64,000 nucleotides of DNA from Mytilus galloprovincialis (Eukaryota > Mollusca > Bivalvia > Mytilida > Mytilidae): the NCBI RefSeq assembly GCF_965363235.1, contig NC_134841.1, forward strand, positions 36,175,440 to 36,239,439. The letters run 5' to 3'. A program made the translations under genes and the position numbers. Each line of letters begins with the position of its first letter. Positions within the stretch are counted from its first letter, which is position 1. Under the pieces are notes generated by a model. The model was not told where the DNA came from and ran no database searches. It saw only the letters and a list, made by a program, of their open reading frames with translations. Positions 61,601-64,000 of the stretch are shown one piece after another.

Positions 61601-63604
61601 AAGACCTGGTCTGAATCCAATAAACAATAGTTGACCCTCAGTTGTATCAGCTGTGAGAGGAGGTCCAACACTTGTCTTTGTAGTGGTACCACACTAGTCA
61701 CTGTGTACTGTTTCAGGGCCTTTATCACTAAAGGTTCAAACAGACGAATATATGCTGCTATGGCTGACTGAAAAAAAGGGAAAATAAGCATTTAATGGTT
61801 TATTGAAAGTTCATGAGACAGCACAAACCGCAGTCGTTTGTTTAGATATAAAAAATGTGGCAAACATTATCAGATCTTCAAAAACAGTTTGTTTACCCTC
61901 AACAGTTTTCTTTTATGCATTACACTGATATCAATTGACAATTTCTTCTTATTTTTATATTTCAAGCAATGTATGGAATTGATGAACTACTCAATTCAAT
62001 TGAAGATTTTATAGATTTAGATCATGCAACAAACAAATAAACAATGCATAACATGTCTACCTTATCTGTTTTACTGCTCGGCTTCAAAATGGCTGGTATC
62101 TTTCTCTCCACACATTTTCGAATCCAGTTCAAACTACTATAATATATTAAAACAACAGATTTAGATTATTCTAAAAAATATTAAACTGGGGAGCTTAATG
62201 ACATATTTTGTAAACTGCTACTATATAGTAAAATCTGCTCTAATATCATGCAAATGTCCCGCAACAAATTTATCAATGTGGCTCCTCCATCATGCATAAT
62301 TTTGTGAGAAAAAAAAATCAATACAAAAAAATGTCCATTCTCCAACAAAAACAAGTGATATAGTATTTAAAATTAATAGTTGAAAAGTTACTCTGTAAGT
62401 GATGTGCTGAATAAAATTTGTATAGCACAAAAAAACAGATTATAGTTTTTTTGTTATTGATTAAATGAAATACTATTAGTTTTGATACATTGAATGTCAC
62501 ATTTAGCTTCAGGTTTTACCCTGTCCCGTAAATTTTAATAATCACATCAAGCAAACAGTTGAGTAAATCAAGTTTTAAAATGAGCAAAACTTAGAGGACT
62601 TTAGGCCATTTTATTACCTTAATGAATCCTCTGGCTCTGCCTGAGAGGTAGCTTTAAATGTTGCTCCTGCTAATGACTGAGTAAAATGAGCATATGGTTG
62701 AGTGAAACAGTAATGGTACAGTCCAGGTTTGACATTCCCTGTCAGTCTTGTGGCCTTTCCAGGTTTATGTGAAATGTTTGGTAGTTGCTGAGGTTCCCAC
62801 TGACTTACTATGTTTGTTCCAAATAAGCCTTTTAGCATCTGCAACACAGAAGAGAGAAAACAATGGTAAAAAAAGACAGACAAATCTAATTCAATGTCAA
62901 TATCATTAGGTTAATAGATAAAAGAAATTGTATGAGAGTGTGACATGTAGTACCAAATATAGTTAGACAAACTAAAATTTCTTTTTTTCCCATTACAATA
63001 TTTTACTATTTAAAATAGCATGTGTGTATACTATGGAAACATAAAATACAAGACTAAAGTCATTTTGAAAATAAAGTACAAATTATACCTTTCTACCTTC
63101 ATCAAGTTGTTCAAAAGTCATTGTCCATAAACCAGAAATTTCATTTAACATGGTCTTAGAATGAGATAGCTTATTGAATTTTAAAGTTTGAGAAACCAAA
63201 TTTAGGACAATTGTATGATAAATGGTTTAGATATAGATTTTCAATATCCCTGCTAGATATAAGCAGTAAATCAGACTTTGTTTTTTAGTAATATTCCCTC
63301 CTCCTTTTGAGTTATTGAATTTTAGTATAACTAAATAAGCAACAGCTTAACCTCTGTTCTAGTTTTGCAAATCTTACATTTGGTAATGTGTTTCCAATTA
63401 ATATGAAAAGAACTATACCTGTTGTACACAAAGGATGGAGACAGTAGGCTCCAGAGAAACAGTCACTCTCAAGTATCCTAAGAACTCCTCTGTAGACTTC
63501 CCTATATCTGATATCGTCGATATTTCTAAAATCTGTGACAGTACATCTAATGCTGTCTTTAATATTGTACAAAACTTGTCTGTAGAACTCAGGTCTAAGG
63601 ATCG
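24559..63604 (-). CDS. HTT: Huntingtin, C-terminal 1871 residues in 36 exons (5' part beyond the window)
   Basis: Huntingtin is a very large HEAT-repeat scaffold acting in vesicle transport, autophagy and transcription, and bound by HAP40 in vertebrates. The minus-strand exons match human HTT from about its residue 1240 to the C-terminus. Landmarks: [102 protein letters not shown] and [15 protein letters not shown]. Exon lengths total 5616 nt with consistent phases at all 35 junctions and no internal stop; the protein ends [10 protein letters not shown] before TGA at 24559-24561. One intron is GC-AG. The polyglutamine and N-HEAT start lie beyond the right edge. A homeobox gene sits antisense in the intron at 50561-57036. 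Exon coordinates are in the four block entries. Confidence in identity is very high; a few exon edges may be off by a codon. Confidence 0.97.
24856..25112 (+). repeat. Dispersed repeat family B copy
   Basis: 'CTATCATTTTCTATGTTTAG', 'CAAGTTGCTTTGACTTTAAC', 'AAAAACTACCTTGACCAAAA', a GGAC-rich stretch and 'ATAATGCCCCTCTACTAACG' with 'GGTGGGGCAT' in order. Plus orientation, antisense to HTT. Confidence 0.88.
25686..25846. mobile_element. 161-bp fold-back element in an HTT intron
   Basis: The arms (about 25686-25738 and 25792-25845) are inverted copies, for example TTGAATGCTTCTTTTTGTAA against TTACAAAAAGAAGCATTCAA, and TTGACCG against CGGTCAA. The centre holds a second small hairpin, ATGAAGCG and CGCTTCAT. 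It resembles a compact MITE. Confidence 0.75.
26440..26655 (-). repeat. Dispersed repeat family A copy, minus orientation
   Basis: On the minus strand 'AGGAAGATGTTGTGTGAGTG', 'CCAATGAGACAACTCTCCAT', 'CCAAATAACAATTT', 'GGCCTTCAACACAGAGCCTT' and 'TGGCTCACACAGAACAACAA' follow the family A order. Confidence 0.85.
29090..29262 (-). repeat. Family B fragment, the only reversed copy
   Basis: The minus strand reads 'TATAAGGAACATGCGTACT', 'TTGATGAAGTT' reversed, 'CTTGACCAAAAACTTT' and 'CGGAACAGACGAACGCACAG'. The usual 5' part is missing. Confidence 0.75.
31321..31756 (+). repeat. Family B copy with two internal monomers
   Basis: Starts 'ACAAGAATGTGTCCATAGTA', then 'TTTTCTATGTTCAGTGGACC' occurs twice (about 31370 and 31535), then GGACGGACGGACGG and the 'GGTGGGGCAT' end at 31747-31756. 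Confidence 0.9.
32142..41654 (-). CDS. HTT: HTT exon block 3: exons 19-29 of the window
   Basis: Exons: 41483-41654 ([16 protein letters not shown]), 41081-41158 ([16 protein letters not shown]), 40297-40425 ([20 protein letters not shown]), 39361-39537 ([20 protein letters not shown]), 37825-37928 ([20 protein letters not shown]), 36954-37108 ([20 protein letters not shown]), 36499-36567 ([20 protein letters not shown]), 35665-35779 ([15 protein letters not shown]), 34912-35190 ([15 protein letters not shown] ... [16 protein letters not shown]), 33885-34040 ([20 protein letters not shown]) and 32142-32329 ([20 protein letters not shown]). The intron after 40297 uses a GC donor (AG|gcaagt), which is needed to rebuild ILG-L in frame. 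The intron after 37825 uses the weak donor gttggt, chosen because it alone keeps phase 0. Confidence 0.92.
32791..33752. mobile_element. 962-bp TIR element with CATACCTGTCAAC ends and 6-bp duplication
   Basis: CATACCTGTCAAC begins at 32791 and its reverse complement ends at 33752. Both flanks carry GGTGTG (32785-32790 and 33753-33758). Near the left end, ACCCGG/ACCCGA/GGGT motifs are clustered (32808-32920); near the right end 'GGTCATGACC' repeats occur. No coding sequence is seen. It sits in the HTT intron between the exons at 33885 and 32329. Confidence 0.78.
34133..34330. repeat. Decayed MITE, family E
   Basis: 'ATACTGTGAATTCATTATTT' and 'AACGTTCAAGTGTTTCTTGG' with 'AGTCAATGAAAATTGG' follow the family E order loosely. 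A further fragment, 'ATACTGTGGATTTATTATAA', is at 34491. Confidence 0.4.
34562..34668 (-). repeat. Dispersed repeat family F fragment
   Basis: On the minus strand 'GAGAATGGAAATGGGGAATG' followed by 'TGTCAAAGAGACAACAACCC' and 'GACC' equals the copy at 43421-43570 in sequence order. Confidence 0.85.
37234..37441. mobile_element. Intact 208-bp MITE, family E
   Basis: The terminal inverted repeats are ACTGTGGATT at 37234 and AATCCACAGT at 37432-37441; further in, 'CGTGGGTACCAATTTTCATG' opposes 'CGAAAATTGGTATCCAACGA'. Copies of the family are also at 50620-50803, 24175-24420 and 34133-34330, so it is dispersed. Confidence 0.82.
37605..37745 (-). repeat. Retrotransposon 3' end with (TATTC)n tail
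   Basis: On the minus strand 'ATGCCCTCCTGGGGCCCTAA' with 'TTTGGTAAATAAA' is followed by TATTC repeats, the usual tail of a LINE or SINE. Only the 3' end remains, in an HTT intron. Confidence 0.6.
38068..39024. mobile_element. 957-bp TIR element with TTAA target duplication
   Basis: AGGGAAACTTCGCAA (38068) is inverted at the right end (TTGCAAAGTTTCCCT, to 39024), one mismatch, with TTAA on both sides (38064-38067 and 39025-39028). TTAA targets are typical of piggyBac and Kolobok elements. A 115-codon minus-strand ORF (38261-38608) resembles no transposase I know, so it is likely non-autonomous. Confidence 0.8.
39654..39934 (+). repeat. Dispersed repeat family B copy
   Basis: 'ACAAGAATGTGTTCATAGTA', 'ACTCGCACTATCATTTTCTA', one monomer, 'GACAGACGGACCGACGAACG' and 'ATAATGCCCCTCTAG...GGGCAT'. 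Confidence 0.9.
39950..40055 (-). repeat. Family A fragment
   Basis: On the minus strand 'GGTGCCAATGAGACAACTCT', 'CCTTCCAAGTCACAATGTAC' and 'GCCTTCAGCACAGAGTCTTG' match the family A order. Confidence 0.7.
40740..40875 (-). repeat. tRNA-like SINE relic
   Basis: On the minus strand 'AACACAGATGTCATTGGTAT' and 'GAGTCCCAGAGGAGCC' parallel 'AACACAGAGGACCCGAGTTC' and 'GAGTCCCAGAGGTGAC' of the copy at 15590-15692. The A-box region is decayed. Confidence 0.5.
42055..50560 (-). CDS. HTT: HTT exon block 2: exons 9-18 of the window
   Basis: Exons: 50355-50560 ([20 protein letters not shown]), 49812-49948 ([20 protein letters not shown]), 49144-49372 ([13 protein letters not shown] ... [13 protein letters not shown]), 48217-48316 ([15 protein letters not shown]), 46404-46507 ([20 protein letters not shown]), 45736-45988 ([34 protein letters not shown]), 45183-45259 ([20 protein letters not shown]), 44770-44902 ([13 protein letters not shown]), 42956-43075 ([15 protein letters not shown]) and 42055-42474 ([14 protein letters not shown] ... 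RFCVLSAE). All donors are GT. The 420-nt exon is the longest. Introns here hold a pogo-type MITE, a family B repeat split by another transposon, and a fold-back element. Confidence 0.93.
43168..43262 (+). repeat. Family B fragment
   Basis: 'TTCCATGTTCAGTGAACTGT' and 'AAAATTGGGGTTGAAATTAT' match the family B monomer start only. Confidence 0.6.
43415..43575 (+). repeat. Dispersed repeat family F copy
   Basis: 'GAGAATGGAAATGGGGAATG' with 'TGTCAAAGAGACAACAACCC', 'AGCAGAGGGCCACAAATGGA' and 'CCTGCACCTAGAGGTGTCCT', a phrase I know from mussel sequence. Confidence 0.75.
43637..44601. mobile_element. 965-bp pogo/Tigger-type TIR element, TA flanks
   Basis: The left end CAGTCCACTCTCGTTATATC and the right end, reversed, CAGTTAACTCTTGTTGTCTC share CAGT..ACTCT.GTT.T.TCGAA. 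TA lies on both sides (43635-43636 and 44602-44603). CAGT termini with TA duplication are typical of pogo-type elements of the Tc1/mariner group. 'TTCGACTCA' motifs recur inside both ends. The 84-codon ORF at 43830-44084 shows no transposase similarity that I can see. Confidence 0.78.
46877..48158 (+). repeat. Family B copy split by a younger transposon
   Basis: The first part (46877-46967) runs from 'ACAAGAATGTGTTCCCAGTA' to 'CTCTAATTAA'; the second (47911-48158) resumes at 'GCATTAAAATTAGAAAGATC' and ends 'GGTGGGGCAT'. The gap is exactly where the intact family reads CTCTAATTTGGCATTAAAAT. GGAC-rich sequence follows. Confidence 0.88.
46968..47910. mobile_element. 943-bp TIR element inside family B, TAA duplication
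   Basis: The left end GGCCAGGGTTTTTTATTTTG continues TTGGTTTACGGAT; the right end, reversed, is GGCCAGAATTTTTTAATTTG and continues TTGGTTTACGGAT. TAA flanks both sides (46965-46967 and 47911-47913). A 3-bp T-rich duplication fits the PIF/Harbinger pattern (TWA), but no transposase is present. 'CGGTCGGCGGG'-like motifs occur inside both ends. Confidence 0.82.
48954..49090. mobile_element. 137-bp hairpin element, 42-bp arms
   Basis: 48954-48995 (starting ATATATCATGTTATGGAGGG) and 49049-49090 are inverted copies with one mismatch, around a 53-nt loop with 'CTCGCCTCGCCTTGCTCGGG'. It ends only 54 bp from the HTT exon at 49144. Confidence 0.85.
50620..50803. mobile_element. MITE family E copy
   Basis: 'TACTGTGGATTAATTTATTT', 'CGTGGGTACCAAATTTTGTG' and 'CATTTAAATTCCTGGTTCAC' to 'AAATTGGTGTCCAACGAATA' align with the copy at 37234-37441; the right end is decayed. 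Confidence 0.8.
50909..52049. mobile_element. 1141-bp TIR element with tandem subterminal 20-21-bp repeats
   Basis: The ends are inverted over about 44 bp: GTAGGACT, then a less conserved 7 bp, then GCGATGG, then ACGCTGAAGTGCGATGGTCC (left) or ACGCTGAAGTACGATGGTCC (right). ATATCT flanks both sides (50903-50908 and 52050-52055). The CGCTGAAGTGCGATGG unit is repeated about 5 times at the left end and 3-4 times at the right end, in opposite orientation. The interior includes a 67-codon minus-strand ORF (51675-51878) that I do not recognise. It lies in the HTT intron that also holds the Not gene. Confidence 0.78.
52196..53270 (+). repeat. Imperfect tandem duplication (~620-640 bp unit) upstream of the Not gene
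   Basis: 52196-52635 and 52818-53270 align: 'CAAAATAAATCT', 'GTGCTTGACATTTT', 'TTTGGATATTCAGTACT', 'ATGTACAGGAAAAGCCT', 'AGACAGACAGGA'. From about 52462 and 53114 a core of some 95 bp is identical in both, starting GTGTAAAACAATGATTTTAT and including TTATCTCACTAATAAAGTG. The flanks have diverged strongly. The palindrome ACATGTAATTACATGT lies at 52522-52537, 52585-52600 and 53177-53192. The unit ends 1.5 kb before the Not ATG. Confidence 0.82.
54560..54654 (+). promoter_or_regulatory. Not gene core promoter: CCAAT box and TATA box
   Basis: CCAATCA at 54560-54566 and TATAAATA at 54647-54654 lie 183 and 96 bp upstream of the ATG at 54743. This suggests a start near 54680 and a 5' UTR of about 60 nt. 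Confidence 0.55.
54743..56462 (+). CDS. NOTO: Not/Noto-family homeobox transcription factor, 347 aa, complete
   Basis: Three exons: 54743-55547, 55851-55977 and 56351-56462 (1044 nt), phases 1 and 2, donors gtaagt and gttagt, acceptors attgtag and atttcag. Residues 281-340 form the homeodomain: [38 protein letters not shown], with Gln50 and Asn51 (recognition helix). KQQY-VG-ER together with RIKWRK-QLEQ is characteristic of Not proteins rather than Emx or Vax, which end RRTKYKR-like or differ in helix 1. An eh1-type motif, FTIDALL (residues 52-58), indicates Groucho-mediated repression. Between lie a Ser/Pro-rich linker with three YFSP/CYSPM-type motifs ([22 protein letters not shown]). Not genes pattern axial mesoderm and cilia in vertebrates; the role in bivalves is not known to me. 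The whole gene lies antisense in one HTT intron; AATAAA follows at 56899-56904. Confidence 0.93.
56899..56904 (+). terminator. Polyadenylation signal of the Not gene
   Basis: AATAAA lies 437 bp after the TGA and 133 bp before the HTT exon edge at 57037. The two genes' mature transcripts therefore need not overlap, though the Not primary transcript lies wholly within the HTT intron. Confidence 0.6.
57037..63604 (-). CDS. HTT: HTT exon block 1: first eight exons in the window
   Basis: Exons (5' to 3' on the minus strand): 63419-63604 ([14 protein letters not shown] ... ILCVQQ), 62618-62838 ([33 protein letters not shown]), 62061-62136 ([16 protein letters not shown]), 61550-61767 ([20 protein letters not shown]), 59628-59776 ([20 protein letters not shown]), 58388-58524 ([20 protein letters not shown]), 57569-57685 ([20 protein letters not shown]) and 57037-57159 ([17 protein letters not shown]). 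The third exon has a TAGTAG double acceptor (62133 or 62136), which would remove or keep one Ser. The fifth exon's 3' splice site has been duplicated upstream. The sixth exon's donor is abutted by a SINE. Confidence 0.93.
58120..58375 (-). mobile_element. tRNA-derived SINE next to an HTT splice donor
   Basis: On the minus strand 'TAGTGGCTAAGCGGTCAAGG' resembles the A box of a Leu/Ser-type tRNA and 'TTTGGTTTTAAACCC' a decayed B box; the body reads 'ATCTTAATTGATTAGGATTG' and 'GGTTCTCTCTGGGCACTTTG'. I know this body from bivalve SINEs. The head starts about 12-20 bp after the donor of the HTT exon 58388-58524. Confidence 0.65.
59112..59594 (+). repeat. Family B copy with two monomers
   Basis: Starts 'ACAAGAATGTGTCCAAAGTA'; the monomer starts 'CACTATCATTTTC' at about 59148 and 59317; then GGACGGACGAACGG repeats; ends 'GGTGGGGCATAAAAAT'. 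It ends 34 bp from an HTT exon (59628). Confidence 0.92.
59725..60013 (-). repeat. 87-bp tandem copies of an HTT intron/exon boundary
   Basis: The HTT acceptor and the start of its exon (minus strand TTTCAG then AGATTCAGAAGATCTG) recur at 59776 (used), 59863 and 59950, spacing 87 bp each. Each unit carries TTCTACTTTC-NNTTTCAG, the [11 protein letters not shown] codons, a partial ATATTTAAC duplication and CTTCCTGGTTA. Two further diverged copies are at about 61229 and 61297, separated by the family B array. 87 is 29 codons and no stop interrupts. Confidence 0.9.
60014..61214 (+). repeat. Family B copy expanded to a ~170-189-bp monomer array
   Basis: 'AAATTTGCACTATCATTTTC' begins monomers at 60214, 60383, 60553, 60742 and 60931 (spacing 169, 170, 189, 189), with one more monomer before and the last flowing into the GGAC-rich tail. 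The 19-bp difference is a local repeat of 'CCAAAAACTTTAACCTGAAG'. Monomers 2-5 are almost identical, so the array expanded recently. Confidence 0.93.
61215..61340 (-). repeat. Diverged upstream copies of the HTT boundary repeat
   Basis: The minus strand reads 'CTCTCAGGTATTCAGAAGAT' (about 61229) and 'TTTGAGAGATTCAGAAGAAC' (about 61297) with 'CACTTGGTTCTACTTTCC' before. They show that the boundary duplication predates the family B insertion at 60014-61214. Confidence 0.75.
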
Positions 63605-63734
63605 CTATGAAAGAGAAGTTTAGGAATGATTATGTAACATAAACACTGTCAATGCACTAAACAAAGTGAGCTTTACTCATCATAAGATCTGTCAACCCAG
63701 CAAGAATTCTTCAAACAATACAGAAGGCTCCAGA

Positions 63735-63895
63735 TAAAAAATTCAAATGTTTGCGTGGCTCAGTCTTCAGTTTTCTATGTTGTGTTTTGCGAACTGTTGT
63801 CCGTCTTTTTATTTTTTCCATTTTTGAGTCATGGGTTTGTCAGTTTATTTTGGCCTTATGAGTTAAAATGCCCCTTTGATATTTTTTGCCTCTAT
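63735..63895 (+). repeat. Dispersed mussel-type repeat fragment
   Basis: 'CAGTCTTCAGTTTTCTATGT', 'TGTGTTTTGCGAACTGTTGT' and 'GTCATGGGTTTGTCAGTTTA' form a phrase I know as common in mussel genomes. From 63605 to the right edge no further HTT exon is seen. Confidence 0.55.
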
Positions 63896-64000
63896 TTTCA
63901 AACTGTATAAATATGTACTAATTGCATCTACTTGTAGTTTTTTAATACTAAAAAATCAGTACTTTTAATACCTATAATTCAAACAATGCAACAGTGGACA

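Noticed and set aside
63605..64000. Search for the next upstream HTT exon
   Set aside because: No sequence matching the residues before RSLDLSS was found before the right edge; only intron and a repeat fragment.

Overview
The window is eukaryotic, AT-rich and intron-rich. Several dispersed repeat families look like those I know from marine mussels: a mercury-type 'GTGCCAATGAGACAACT' family, an 'ACAAGAATGTGTCC ... GGGGCATAAAAAT' family with GGAC-rich tails, and 'GGGGAATGTGTCAAAGAGAC'. A bivalve close to Mytilus is my best reading; this is inference from repeats and protein similarity, not from a database search.

Layout. (1) 203-4967, minus: first two coding exons of CLINT1/epsinR (ENTH domain), with a compact promoter at about 5069-5089; the gene runs off the left edge. 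(2) 5.1-9.7 kb: intergenic, repeat-rich, including a TAA microsatellite flanked by small palindromes and a 103-bp perfect palindrome. (3) 9748-11105, minus: a complete 3-exon beta-microseminoprotein-like gene (115 aa, 10 Cys in the mature part). (4) 12940-15419, plus: a complete 5-exon secreted protein of 208 aa, probably ependymin/LolA-like. Genes 3 and 4 are head to head. (5) 15.4-24.5 kb: no gene seen; it holds a tRNA-like SINE, a ~50-bp satellite, an array of TATAAGATATCTTATA palindromes and a long plain stretch that may contain the huntingtin 3' UTR. (6) 24559-63604, minus: 36 exons of huntingtin (HTT). All junction phases agree and they give 5616 nt, the last 1871 codons plus the stop; the N-terminal part lies beyond the right edge. 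(7) 54743-56462, plus: a complete 3-exon homeobox gene of the Not/Noto family, nested antisense in the 6.5-kb HTT intron at 50561-57036.

The HTT introns carry many transposon-like insertions with readable terminal inverted repeats and target duplications. The points most worth following are the Not gene nested in huntingtin, an imperfect tandem duplication upstream of Not whose core is nearly invariant, and an 87-bp in-frame triplication of an HTT intron/exon boundary that could add 29-residue steps to the HEAT-repeat protein. Exon coordinates were derived by hand from splice signals, frame continuity and remembered human protein sequences. Exact UTR ends and transcription starts are not known.
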